From an uncultured bacterium (GTDB taxonomy: Bacteria > Bacteroidota > Bacteroidia > Chitinophagales > Chitinophagaceae), in NCBI GenBank assembly GCA_903834825.1, contig CAILKQ010000192.1, positions 1 to 36,733 of the forward strand: a stretch of DNA of 36,733 nucleotides. Reading direction: 5' to 3'. Position numbers and translations under genes: made by a program. The notes under the pieces are model-generated. The model ran no database searches, had not been told where the DNA came from, and saw only the letters and a program-made list of their open reading frames with translations. Every line of letters starts with the position of its first letter. Position 1 is the first letter of the stretch. Positions 9,304 to 18,350 of the stretch are shown in pieces.

Positions 9304-9333
9304 TTGCCGGTTTATGATTTATTATTAATTTTG
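9304..9333 (+). promoter_or_regulatory. Full Bacteroidota promoter of the IscA-like gene
   Basis: TTG at 9304-9306, a 19-bp spacer, then TAATTTTG at 9326-9333, an exact TTG-N19-TAnnTTTG layout. Only four bases separate the -7 box from the ATG at 9338, so the transcript would start at or next to the start codon. Confidence 0.6.
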
Positions 9334-9337
9334 CATA

Positions 9338-9682
9338 ATGGAAATGCAAACAGAGATACCGGTAAAATTTACAGATACATCGATCATTGAGATCAGGCGT
9401 TTGTTTGAGAGCAGGCTTGTCGGCAGTGAAAAGTTACTTCGGGTAGGGGTTAAAGGAGGCGGATGTTCTGGCCTTAGTTATTTGTTGGAAATGGATGAGA
9501 AGACTGAAAGGGATGAGATTTTTGAAGTGGGCGGAATCCCATGCATCATTGATCCCGCCCATTCAATGTATTTGTTTGGAATGGAAATTGACTGGAAAAA
9601 TGGTCTGGATGCGAGGGGGTTCATTTTCAACAATCCCAATGCTTCAGCGACCTGCGGTTGTGGCAGTTCGTTCGCTGTATAA
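9338..9682 (+). CDS. HesB/IscA/ErpA-type iron-sulfur carrier
   Basis: A 114-residue A-type Fe-S carrier that takes up a cluster from the assembly scaffold and passes it to apo-proteins in the cytoplasm. The three cluster-binding Cys are present: Cys43 in VKGGGCSGLSY and Cys106/Cys108 in the C-terminal SATCGCGSSF. Length is normal. Two ATGs are possible, 9338 and 9344; if transcription begins where the promoter predicts, the 9344 start or leaderless translation becomes relevant. It stands alone, with a strong terminator 18 bp behind it. Whether it is IscA, ErpA or SufA cannot be decided here. Confidence 0.93.
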   Translation: MEMQTEIPVKFTDTSIIEIRRLFESRLVGSEKLLRVGVKGGGCSGLSYLLEMDEKTERDEIFEVGGIPCIIDPAHSMYLFGMEIDWKNGLDARGFIFNNPNASATCGCGSSFAV

Positions 9683-9699
9683 AACTGATTTGATAGCAT

Positions 9700-9731
9700 A
9701 AAAAAAGGCATTCTTTCGAATGCCTTTTTTT
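9700..9731. terminator. Bidirectional terminator, IscA-like / secDF
   Basis: A perfect 14-bp stem (AAAAAAAGGCATTC, 9700-9713, with its complement at 9718-9731) around loop TTTC. Each strand ends in a run of seven T, so it serves the plus-strand IscA-like gene and the minus-strand secDF gene. Confidence 0.92.
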
Positions 9732-9748
9732 ATGTCGATGCAATGCTA

Positions 9749-12700
9749 TTATTTTTTCTTTCCTTTCTCGGAATCAGCTTCACCCAAAGGCTTGTTTTTT
9801 GCCATGTCCACCAATACTGGTGCGGCAACAAAGATGGATGAATAGGTTCCGGTTACCACACCAATCAACATAGCGAAAGCGAATCCCCTTGTTACTTCAC
9901 CACCAAAGATGAAGAGGATGAGGAGGGTAATGAATACCGTGAGGGAAGTCATGATGGTTCTGCTCAGGGTATGGTTGATGGCTTTGTTGATGATGCTGCT
10001 CTTGGTTTCACCTTTCAGCTTTTGGCTGTATTCCCTGATCCTGTCGAATACAATAACCGTATCGTTCATTGAGAAGCCGATAACAGTCAGGATCGCAGCA
10101 ATAAAGTGTTGGTCGATTTCCAGCGGGAAAGGAACAACACCTTTCAGGAAGGAGAATACGGCCAAGGTAACAAACACGTCATGGAGCAAGGCAATGATGG
10201 TTCCCATTGAATACCTCCAATCGCGGAAGCGAAGGAAGATATAAAGGAAGATGGCAATCATGGCAAAAATGGTAGCCTTTACTGCGCCTTTTTTCAGGTC
10301 ATCAGAAATAGAAGGCTGAACCGTTTGGGAGCTCTGTTTGTAGCTTTTTTGGAAGTCGGCATAGGCCAATCCTTCAGGAAGGCTTTCTTTCAATCCTTTG
10401 AACAATGCACCTTCTACAGTAGAATCTGCACTCTTGCTTGGATTGTCGATCATGAAAGAGGTAGTAATGTTCAGGGTCTTGTTGTCTCCAACTGTTTTCA
10501 ATACTGGGGACTCTCCAAAAACAGTTTTCAATGATTCCCTGATTTTCTCATTATCCGTAGCCTTATCAAATCTTACAGTATAGCTTCTTCCTCCTTTGTA
10601 TTCAACGCCTTGGTCAAAGCCATTGAAAAGCGCAGCAACACCACCGATCAATACAACTACTGAAATGATGTAGGCAACTTTTCTGTATTCGATGAACTTG
10701 AAGTTGGCATGCTTGAATACATTGCGGCTGGTAGCAGTAAAGTACTCAAAATGCCTGTTTTTCTTTGTCCAGAAATCTGTAATCAACCTGGAAATCAGGA
10801 TACCACAGAACAGGGAAAGAAGAATACCGAGGATCTGTGTTGTGGCAAATCCAAGTACTGGTCCCAGACCGAAGTAGAAAAGGATGATGGCCGTCAATAG
10901 GGTAGTGATGTGTGCATCAAGTACCGGTGCCATGGAGCGCTTGTATCCTTCTGAAACGGCCAATTGATAGCTCTTGCCAAAGTTCAGTTCGTCTTTGATC
11001 CTTTCAAATATGATTACGTTTGTATCAACCGCCATACCGATTGTCAATACAAGACCTGCGATGCCCGGAGCAGTCAATGTTGCACCCAAGGCACTAAGTA
11101 CACCTACGGTGAACAGAAGGTTGAGGATAAGGGCGATGTTGGCCACCCATCCGCCTGTGTTATAATACACAAGCATGAGGATGAAGATCACAATGAATGA
11201 GATACCAAAAGCCATTGATCCTCCTTGGATTGCAGAAGCACCAAGGGTAGGTCCTACAACCTGCTCTTGAACAATCTTTGCAGGTGCTGGAAGTTTACCA
11301 GACTGCAATATGTTGGCAAGATCCTGCGCTTCTTCAATAGTGAAGTTCCCGCTGATCTCAGAATTTCCTGTAGTGATCGGGTTGATTACATTGGGGGCAG
11401 AATAAACGTTGTTGTCCAGAACAATGGCAATCGGCTTGCCTACATTGTTGGTTGTAAGTTCTCCCCAGATTCTCTCACCTTGCTTGGTCATGATCATTTT
11501 GATAGCAGCCCGACCACGGTCGTCATAGTCCTGAGAGGCTTGCTGTACGCCATCACCCTCAAGCCTAGCTTTGTCAGAACCTTCAACAGTTTTAAGGGCA
11601 TACAAAGCAACGATATCGCTCTTTACACCTTTATCATTTGTTTCTGGAATGCCAAAAGCAAAACGGACATTTCCTGGAAATTGGCTTCTTACATTCTCCA
11701 GTGCCATGTATTCATTGAATAAAGCAGTGTCTCTTCCTGCGATATAACCCAGGTTGGGAGCGAAGCTCATCCTGCCTTGTTCATCCTGTTGGGGAGGAAT
11801 GGGCTGGAAGATGGTGAAGAAGGATTTGCCTGATATTTTGCTGCTGTCTGCCTTGGTAGGTGTTTTGGCCTTCACCAGTTCGCCAATGGTGGCAGACTTG
11901 GTTGTGTCGGTAGCCTTTGCTGCTTCAGGGGCTGCAGTGGCAGTATCTTTTGTAACAGGAGCGCCGGCATAGTAATCTTTCAATGCTTTTTCAGCATCGG
12001 TGAAAGACTTGTCCAGTTCGCCAATGTTGTAAACCTCCCAAAATTGAAGGTTGGCAGTGGCTTGTAGGTACTTCCTTACACGCTCAGGATCATCCTTAAC
12101 CCCAGGAAGTTCAACGGTGATGATGCCTTTGGTTTTGTCCAGCTGAATATTGGGTTGTGCCACTCCAAACTGGTCGATACGCTTTTGCAGTACGTTAAAA
12201 GTATTGCTGATGGCACCTTCTGCTGAAGCCTTCAATTTGGTGATGACAGTATTGTCGTTGTCTTCGATTTTGACAGTCCTTCCACCGGTACCCGCAAACA
12301 AAGTTGCAAGACGGCCGTTCGGATTTTGTGCCTTGTATGCATTGGCAAACAATGTAATAAAGTCATCATCGCTGTTTGACTTCTGGCGCATGGCCTCATT
12401 GATCGCATTGTTAAGACCAGGATCTTTGGAATTGTTGGCAAGGGTTCTGATAAGGCCTTCCAATTCTACTTCTAATGTTACACTCATCCCACCTTGAAGG
12501 TCAAGACCAAGATTCAATTCTTGTTCTTTGGCTTTTTGGTAGCTGATGGCACCTGTAATGCCATACGTTACAGTGGTTTCCCTGGTACTGTCAAGAAGCC
12601 TCCGGTATCTTTTGTTGAATTCAAGATCCTTCAACTCTGTATCAGCGTTGGGGAAGTTGGCTTTTACAAAAGCCTGGGCTTTGGACTCTTGCTTTTTCTC

Positions 12701-12793
12701 ATAGCTGCGAACAACCCATGTGAAATGCAGTTGGTACAGGGAGATCAGGATCAGTGCAATCGCAAAAAAACGAACCAAACCTTTCAGTTGCAT
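9749..12793 (-). CDS. secDF: Fused protein translocase subunit SecDF
   Basis: A 1014-residue inner-membrane protein of the Sec pathway, the SecD and SecF halves in one chain as usual in Bacteroidota. It uses the proton gradient to pull exported proteins out of SecYEG. The N-terminal membrane helix is at about 7-27, followed by the conserved LNLGLDLQGGMSVTLEV and a long periplasmic part with a low-complexity Ala/Thr/Lys stretch. SecD's membrane block begins with VVGPTLGASAIQGG and contains GMAVDTNVIIFERIKDE, with the functional Asp. The SecF half starts near residue 690; KYISVVVLI-like helix, FDQGVEYKGGRSY, then SMNDTVIVFDRIREY. The Lys-rich C-terminus is typical. Confidence 0.96.
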   Translation of the reverse strand: MQLKGLVRFFAIALILISLYQLHFTWVVRSYEKKQESKAQAFVKANFPNADTELKDLEFNKRYRRLLDSTRETTVTYGITGAISYQKAKEQELNLGLDLQGGMSVTLEVELEGLIRTLANNSKDPGLNNAINEAMRQKSNSDDDFITLFANAYKAQNPNGRLATLFAGTGGRTVKIEDNDNTVITKLKASAEGAISNTFNVLQKRIDQFGVAQPNIQLDKTKGIITVELPGVKDDPERVRKYLQATANLQFWEVYNIGELDKSFTDAEKALKDYYAGAPVTKDTATAAPEAAKATDTTKSATIGELVKAKTPTKADSSKISGKSFFTIFQPIPPQQDEQGRMSFAPNLGYIAGRDTALFNEYMALENVRSQFPGNVRFAFGIPETNDKGVKSDIVALYALKTVEGSDKARLEGDGVQQASQDYDDRGRAAIKMIMTKQGERIWGELTTNNVGKPIAIVLDNNVYSAPNVINPITTGNSEISGNFTIEEAQDLANILQSGKLPAPAKIVQEQVVGPTLGASAIQGGSMAFGISFIVIFILMLVYYNTGGWVANIALILNLLFTVGVLSALGATLTAPGIAGLVLTIGMAVDTNVIIFERIKDELNFGKSYQLAVSEGYKRSMAPVLDAHITTLLTAIILFYFGLGPVLGFATTQILGILLSLFCGILISRLITDFWTKKNRHFEYFTATSRNVFKHANFKFIEYRKVAYIISVVVLIGGVAALFNGFDQGVEYKGGRSYTVRFDKATDNEKIRESLKTVFGESPVLKTVGDNKTLNITTSFMIDNPSKSADSTVEGALFKGLKESLPEGLAYADFQKSYKQSSQTVQPSISDDLKKGAVKATIFAMIAIFLYIFLRFRDWRYSMGTIIALLHDVFVTLAVFSFLKGVVPFPLEIDQHFIAAILTVIGFSMNDTVIVFDRIREYSQKLKGETKSSIINKAINHTLSRTIMTSLTVFITLLILFIFGGEVTRGFAFAMLIGVVTGTYSSIFVAAPVLVDMAKNKPLGEADSEKGKKK

Positions 12794-12824
12794 GTTAATT
12801 CTAGTTTATGCTTAAAAATTGAAA

Positions 12825-12840
12825 CCCCGATTTATCGGGG
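12825..12840. other. CCCCGA/TCGGGG hairpin in the secDF leader
   Basis: Arms CCCCGA and TCGGGG around TTTA, 32 bp upstream of the secDF ATG. On the minus strand it is followed by a T-rich stretch (TTTCAATTTTT). It could be an attenuator-like hairpin in the leader or just the end of a short transcript; no leader peptide or riboswitch was recognised. Confidence 0.4.
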
Positions 12841-12976
12841 GTGGGCAAAGATAGGGATTTTGAGGTCAAAATTTGTTTTAGGCATTTGATTTTTACGGCT
12901 GGCTGCTGGGGTAATGTTACTAACTTTCAATACCATTTATTCAAGGACTTTTTTAACTTCGCCAAAATTTTACAGC

Positions 12977-14167
12977 ATGAAACTTTCTTCTCGCCTCGAG
13001 CTCTTTGCAGAACCGGAAACATTGAAAATGGCCAAACTGGGCAGGGAATTGAGGGAAAAAGGAATTGATGTGATCGATCTCTCCCTTGGAGAGCCTGATT
13101 TTGACACCCCTGACCACATCAAATCTTCATTAAAAAAGGCGGTTGATGATAATTATAGTCACTATACACCGGTAGCAGGCTATCCAGACCTCAGACAAGC
13201 GGTGTGCACAAAATTAAAGCGCGACAACAACCTTGATTACAAACCTGAAAACATTTTGGTGTCTACAGGAGCCAAGCAGAGCTTGGCCAATGTGGTGATG
13301 GCCATCGTCAACAAAGGGGACGATGTGGTTATCCCAACCCCATATTGGGTAACCTACTCAGAAATTGTGAAGCTTGCCGAAGGGAAAGTTACCCTTGTGC
13401 GTACTTCTATCGAAAATAAATATAAGCTGACAGCAGAACAGCTGGATGCTGCACTGACCTCAACTACTTCACTTTTCCTTTTTTCGTCCCCGTGTAATCC
13501 GAGTGGCTCTGTCTATACCAAGGACGAGCTGGCTGCTTTGGCGGGTGTTTTCAGGAAATACCCCGATGTGTTCATCATCTCTGATGAGATCTATGAATAC
13601 ATCAATTTTGTCGGCAAGCACGAGAGCATTGCCCAGTTTGAAGACCTGAAAGACAGGATCATCATCATCAATGGCCTCAGCAAGGGATATGCCATGACCG
13701 GATATAGGCTGGGATACATTGCTGCACATCCCAACATAATCAAAGCTTGTGAGAAGTTGCAAGGTCAATATACAAGTGGAGCCAATGCAGTGACCCAACG
13801 TGGCGCCATTGCAGCCCTCACCGGCGATCTGGCCCCCAGCATTGAAATGAACAAGGAATTTGGCCGCAGAAGAGAGCGCATGCTAGGCCTTTTAAAGGCC
13901 ATCCCTGGGATCGAGATAGCCGAGCCAGATGGAGCATTTTATGTGTTTCCTGTGGTTACAGCCTATTTTGGGAAGAAAAATGGCGAGGAGCTGATCAAGG
14001 ATGCTGACGATTTGTGCATGTACCTCCTGAATACCGCTCATGTGTCTACCGTTACTGGTAGGGCCTTTGGAGAACCAACCTGTATCAGGATTTCATTTGC
14101 CAACAGCATGCAGAAAATTGAAGAGGCAATGTCAAGAATAACTGCAGCTTTGGCGAACCTTGGTTAA
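12977..14167 (+). CDS. Class I pyridoxal-phosphate aminotransferase (aspartate-type)
   Basis: A 396-residue cytoplasmic fold-type I aminotransferase close to the bacterial aspartate/prephenate (Igamma) group. Motifs: SLGEPDFDTPDHI near the start, STGAKQSL (98-105), PCNPSG (Asn174), ISDEIYE (Asp203, Tyr206), NGLSKGYAMTGYRLGY with PLP-binding Lys236, and the substrate-carboxylate Arg in TCIRISFANS near the end. It transfers the amino group from aspartate (possibly also aromatic or prephenate substrates) to 2-oxoglutarate. The ATG at 12977 gives the standard N-terminus MKLSSRLELFAEPETLKM; the upstream in-frame start at 12914 adds 21 atypical residues. Confidence 0.9.
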   Translation: MKLSSRLELFAEPETLKMAKLGRELREKGIDVIDLSLGEPDFDTPDHIKSSLKKAVDDNYSHYTPVAGYPDLRQAVCTKLKRDNNLDYKPENILVSTGAKQSLANVVMAIVNKGDDVVIPTPYWVTYSEIVKLAEGKVTLVRTSIENKYKLTAEQLDAALTSTTSLFLFSSPCNPSGSVYTKDELAALAGVFRKYPDVFIISDEIYEYINFVGKHESIAQFEDLKDRIIIINGLSKGYAMTGYRLGYIAAHPNIIKACEKLQGQYTSGANAVTQRGAIAALTGDLAPSIEMNKEFGRRRERMLGLLKAIPGIEIAEPDGAFYVFPVVTAYFGKKNGEELIKDADDLCMYLLNTAHVSTVTGRAFGEPTCIRISFANSMQKIEEAMSRITAALANLG

Positions 14168-14213
14168 TGTTTTTAACACAATTTATTGAGCACAAGTGCG
14201 TTAAATGTTTTTC

Positions 14214-14249
14214 CTTTGCAAATATGTCTATTTTGACATATTTGCAAAG
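14214..14249. promoter_or_regulatory. 15-bp perfect inverted repeat overlapping a promoter-like sequence
   Basis: CTTTGCAAATATGTC (14214-14228) and its exact complement (14235-14249) flank TATTTT. The left arm carries TTTG and the right arm CATATTTG, 18 bp apart, close to the -33/-7 layout, ending 20 bp before the ATG at 14270. It lacks a T-run, so an operator or symmetrical promoter is more likely than a terminator. Confidence 0.5.
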
Positions 14250-14269
14250 TTTAACAGAATGTACTTGGA

Positions 14270-17200
14270 ATGATGCCTAGAAGTTTTCTCTTTCTTCTTT
14301 TGCTATTCATCAATGTGGTTGTCCTTGGGCAGGGTCAAACTGTAAAGATCACTCCGGGTGATAGTGCTATTTGCAAGGGTCAGTCCATTCCTTACAATGC
14401 CTATTTATACAAAGGCAGCTTCCAGTTTATAGGTTCTTTTGACGGCAAAGATTATTTTATGGACACCATTTCAAGGAGTTGGACCGATGCAAGGTTGGCT
14501 GCACAAGGAAATGGAATGGATCTTTGGGTGATTGACAGCATCCAGGAGAACGATGCGGTGTATAACATGATTCCCCGCAGGGGACAGACCAATACTTTTT
14601 TCTGGTTTGGTCTTTTTCAAGATCCGGTTTTAGAGGCAGCGGGCACTGCTGCCAGTGGTTGGAAATGGCTGGATGGGAGGGCACTGGATACTACATTTAA
14701 ATATTGGTACAACAGCCCGCCTTTTGTTGAGCCAGATGATGTGTTCCAATCTTCCATAGGGGCAAATCATGCTGCTTTGGGTTTAAATAACTCAGGCGCT
14801 AGGTGGAGCGATATGACCAATATCTTTTCATCTATTTTCAAGGGCCATGCCATTGCAGAGGTAAATAAAAGTACCCTTATTCTTGAATGGTCTACTGGAG
14901 AAACCAATACAGGATCCATCAATGTTACCCCTCTTTCAACCCAATCCTACTTTCTCGACATTACTTATGGGGGGAACAAAACAAGAAGCAATACCTCATT
15001 GGTGACGGTAAATCAGGCAATGGCCACAGCGTCATTTGATGTACCTGCCAGTTCAGATACCTGTCTCATTAGCAATAATGTTGTATTGACCAATACATCT
15101 GTTTCTACTGATCCTTCTAATACCACCTACGAATGGAATTTTGGTGATGGCAGCAAATCAACCCAATTTTCCACAACTTACCAGTTCAGGGCTGCACAAA
15201 TTTTCACAGTCATTCTTACTGCGAAAGACATCAATGGCTGTGAAACCTACGCTTCCAGGCCTGTAACAATAAAGTCCTCACCTTTAATACCTGTCATCAC
15301 TTATCCGACAGGGTCCAATATTTTTTGTACTGGAGATTCTGCATTTTTGAATACTGTTGTTGTGCAGCCCGATCCTGCTGCTGGGTTTGTTTGGTATCGA
15401 AATACTGTTCTCGCCGGGAATGGACGAAGCTTGGTGGCAAAAACCAGTGGTACTTATATGTTGGAATGCACAAATGTCAACGGATGTTCAAACAAAACCT
15501 CCGTCAATATAACAGTCAACCCATTGCCTGCAAAACCTGTACTTTCCATTGTGAGTGGCTTTTCAAATGTTGTTTGTCAGCTCGACAGCAGTTATCTGCA
15601 GTCTTCAACTGCTATCAACATAACCAAATTCAATTGGTATACTGGGGAGGCTCAGTCTCCATCTCTGATATCCAATGCTTCACTTAGAAATCATTATGTA
15701 AAGGCTCCAGTCTCCATGGGCAACAGCCTTGTAGTTACAAGTTTTTTCGTAAGGTCAATTGACGACAATGGTTGTATTTCGCCATTGTCTGATTCCGTTG
15801 TGATTACTTTCAAGCCATCTCCAGTTGTTGCTCTAAGTGTCCTGTCTGGCAAAACCATCTTTTGTGAGGGCGATTCAACAAGACTGATTGCCATTTCAAA
15901 GTCAACTGGCAATACCTATCAATGGAGGCGTGACCTCACTAACCTGGTTTCTCCTGATTCCTTTTTTGTAGCAAAAATTACAGGGTCTTATGGCCTGTTA
16001 CTTACAAATTCTTTTGGATGTTCTGCTTCATCTAATTTGATAACAATATTGGCAAATAAATATCCAATTGTTCCAGTGATTATTCCAGATGCAAATGCTG
16101 CAGAAGTGTTAACTGATGGAACAGTCAATATTTGTACTGGATCGAACCTTAATTTACGGACAGCCAATATTGTAGGTGGAATATATCAATGGTTCAGAAA
16201 TGGAGTAGCCATGTTCCCCCCTGGAATCAATTCAAGTATAATTGTAAATGCGGCAGCAAAATACCAAGTATTGGTTTCTGCAAATGGATGTACCTCTACC
16301 TCAGCAGAAACACTTGTTGAATTACTGCCACTGCCAACCGGTTCTTTAATTGCCCCTTCAACCAATTCAATTTGTGAAGGGTATACCGTAAAGTTGGATG
16401 CAACCGGCGCATTTGGGTACCAATGGTATTTCAACAACAGCAAGCTTGCTGGTGCGGTGCAGTCTTCATACATTGCCAACGGTCCGGGTTTGTACAAGGT
16501 TGAATTTTCAACCAATAAGGGGTGTAAAAAAATGAGTACCAATTTTGTTAACCTGGTTACAATCAAAAAGCCAACAGTGCTTTTCACCAATGATTTGTAT
16601 TGTATCAATGTTGCTTCCAGTTTTACCAATAAATCAGAATCTTCCAACAGTGGTTCGGTAGGCTATTCCTGGAGATTTCAAAATGGTAAGGTTGACACCA
16701 ATTTTAATGTTGTTCATGTTTTTACTGGATCTGGAAATTACCGTGTTTCCCTCACGGTGAAACCAAAGGATTGTCCTCAATTGTCAGATTCTAGCATTGT
16801 ATTGGTAAAGGTTGATGCTCCTCCCAAAGGTATTTCTTATTTCCCCATCAATGCAATGGCGGGGAAACCAATTAGCCTTGTTGCCCGTGCAATTGGTGAT
16901 GTATACCAATGGAGACCCTCAACAGGCTTAAACAGCGCATTTATTCGTTTGCCCATATTGAATCCAACCACAGAGCAGTTGTATACAGTCAATATCACCA
17001 ACCGTGCCGGATGTAATGTGATAGATTCACAATTGGTGAGAGTTTTTGATGAATCAGATATCTATGTTGCTGGCGGGTTTACTCCCAACCGGGATGGTAA
17101 AAATGACAGGGTTTATCCGATTGCAGTTGGCGTATCCGTTTTCTACTCAATCAAGATATTCAACCGATGGGGTAACCTGGTTTTTGAATCCAATTCGCTG

Positions 17201-17335
17201 GATGCAGACCTGGGTTGGGATGGCTCTTTTAAAGGAAAAGATCAGCCAGCCGATACCTATACATGGGTAGTTTATGGCATTGGTCAAACAGGTAAACCCA
17301 TCAGCAAATCAGGATCGGTGGTATTAATCAGATAA
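14270..17335 (+). CDS. Type IX-secreted multidomain adhesin with C-type-lectin-like insert
   Basis: A 1021-residue cell-surface or secreted protein. Residues 1-22 are a signal peptide. Residues 24-44 (KITPGDSAICKGQS) and 200-249 (LEWSTGETNTGSINVTPLSTQSY) look like the two halves of one Bacteroidota Ig-like repeat; between them, about 45-199, is a C-type-lectin-like domain (SWTDARLAAQ, LWVIDS, WFGLFQD, WKWLDG, ARWSDM). A PKD domain follows at about 265-335 (YEWNFGDGS), then several Cys-containing Ig-like repeats (IFCTGDS, NVVCQLDSS, IFCEGDS, SICEGYT), a second PKD-like domain at about 780-845, and a C-terminal sorting domain, about 935-1021 (GGFTPNRDGKNDR...FNRWGNLVFES...GWDGSFKGKDQPADTYTWVV), of the gliding-motility-associated type. 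One base separates it from the PorP/SprF gene. Confidence 0.9.
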   Translation: MMPRSFLFLLLLFINVVVLGQGQTVKITPGDSAICKGQSIPYNAYLYKGSFQFIGSFDGKDYFMDTISRSWTDARLAAQGNGMDLWVIDSIQENDAVYNMIPRRGQTNTFFWFGLFQDPVLEAAGTAASGWKWLDGRALDTTFKYWYNSPPFVEPDDVFQSSIGANHAALGLNNSGARWSDMTNIFSSIFKGHAIAEVNKSTLILEWSTGETNTGSINVTPLSTQSYFLDITYGGNKTRSNTSLVTVNQAMATASFDVPASSDTCLISNNVVLTNTSVSTDPSNTTYEWNFGDGSKSTQFSTTYQFRAAQIFTVILTAKDINGCETYASRPVTIKSSPLIPVITYPTGSNIFCTGDSAFLNTVVVQPDPAAGFVWYRNTVLAGNGRSLVAKTSGTYMLECTNVNGCSNKTSVNITVNPLPAKPVLSIVSGFSNVVCQLDSSYLQSSTAINITKFNWYTGEAQSPSLISNASLRNHYVKAPVSMGNSLVVTSFFVRSIDDNGCISPLSDSVVITFKPSPVVALSVLSGKTIFCEGDSTRLIAISKSTGNTYQWRRDLTNLVSPDSFFVAKITGSYGLLLTNSFGCSASSNLITILANKYPIVPVIIPDANAAEVLTDGTVNICTGSNLNLRTANIVGGIYQWFRNGVAMFPPGINSSIIVNAAAKYQVLVSANGCTSTSAETLVELLPLPTGSLIAPSTNSICEGYTVKLDATGAFGYQWYFNNSKLAGAVQSSYIANGPGLYKVEFSTNKGCKKMSTNFVNLVTIKKPTVLFTNDLYCINVASSFTNKSESSNSGSVGYSWRFQNGKVDTNFNVVHVFTGSGNYRVSLTVKPKDCPQLSDSSIVLVKVDAPPKGISYFPINAMAGKPISLVARAIGDVYQWRPSTGLNSAFIRLPILNPTTEQLYTVNITNRAGCNVIDSQLVRVFDESDIYVAGGFTPNRDGKNDRVYPIAVGVSVFYSIKIFNRWGNLVFESNSLDADLGWDGSFKGKDQPADTYTWVVYGIGQTGKPISKSGSVVLIR

Positions 17336-17336
17336 A

Positions 17337-18344
17337 ATGAAGATGATAAAACACTACATATCGCTGGTTTTCATTTTTCTGCTTCCTTTTGCTTCAGAGG
17401 CACAGGATGCACATTATTCACAATATTTCAACGCTCCGCTTTCCCTGAATCCTGCATTCACAGGGTATTATGATGGGAAGCACCGTCTTGCCACCAATTT
17501 TAGAAACCAGTGGATGGGGGCTGGTGATCCCTTTACAACTGCAACCGTTGGTTTCGATACAAGAATATTGGCGCAGCAAATGGACAAGAGTATGCTTGGT
17601 GTTGGCCTTGTGTTGATGGGTGACAGAACAGCTACAGGTGCTTACAACAGCAATTATGCCAGCTTGTCAACTGCCTATCACCAGGCATTGGACGAGGAAG
17701 GGTTTCAACACCTGGCGGTTGGTTTTCAGGGAAGTATAGGTACGAGGATGCTTGATTACAACCGGGTCTCATTCAACAATCAATTTGCCAGCAGGGGATT
17801 TGATCTTTCGCTCTCCAACAACGAAAATTTTGTTACCAGGAGAAGTGCTTATGTTGATTTCAATGTTGGATTGATGTACAATTACCTGAAAGACAGAAAC
17901 AGGTTTTTCATTGGTACGTCCTATTACCATATCAATCAACCCAAGATGAGTTTTTTGGGCAATGATGAATATATGTTGCCTGCAAGAGCGACCGTTCATG
18001 CAGGCGCATCATTTTTGGTTGGAGCACAGGGGGAATTGTTTCTCAGTGGGCAATTCATGAATCAAGCCGGTGTAAACAGTACCACTTTTGGATTTGCTTA
18101 TGGATTTAGTCCTTATCAAATGGATGATAACAATGTATTCTACGCAGGGTTGTTTTATAGAAACCAGGATGCTGTTTACCCTTATCTGGGATATCTGTTA
18201 AATGATGTCCAGATTGGATTGAGCTATGACATCAACACCTCTGGCATTCAAACGGGTAACCGCAGGAACAAGAGTTTTGAACTTTCTGTAATTTATCACT
18301 TCTTTGATCCCAATTCTACCAGAAGGGTCATGCCCTGGTATTGA
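17337..18344 (+). CDS. PorP/SprF family type IX secretion outer-membrane protein
   Basis: A 335-residue outer-membrane beta-barrel protein with signal peptide MKMIKHYISLVFIFLLPFASEA and the family start QDAHYSQYFNAPLSLNPAFTGYYDGKHRLATNFRNQW. The barrel runs to FELSVIYHF near the end. PorP/SprF proteins help type IX secretion of surface adhesins, often of the single large protein encoded next to them and carrying a type B sorting domain. Here the adhesin stop and this ATG are one base apart, so the two are cotranscribed and probably a dedicated pair. Another Met two codons in (17343) is an alternative start. Confidence 0.93.
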   Translation: MKMIKHYISLVFIFLLPFASEAQDAHYSQYFNAPLSLNPAFTGYYDGKHRLATNFRNQWMGAGDPFTTATVGFDTRILAQQMDKSMLGVGLVLMGDRTATGAYNSNYASLSTAYHQALDEEGFQHLAVGFQGSIGTRMLDYNRVSFNNQFASRGFDLSLSNNENFVTRRSAYVDFNVGLMYNYLKDRNRFFIGTSYYHINQPKMSFLGNDEYMLPARATVHAGASFLVGAQGELFLSGQFMNQAGVNSTTFGFAYGFSPYQMDDNNVFYAGLFYRNQDAVYPYLGYLLNDVQIGLSYDINTSGIQTGNRRNKSFELSVIYHFFDPNSTRRVMPWY

Positions 18345-18350
18345 TGTTTT

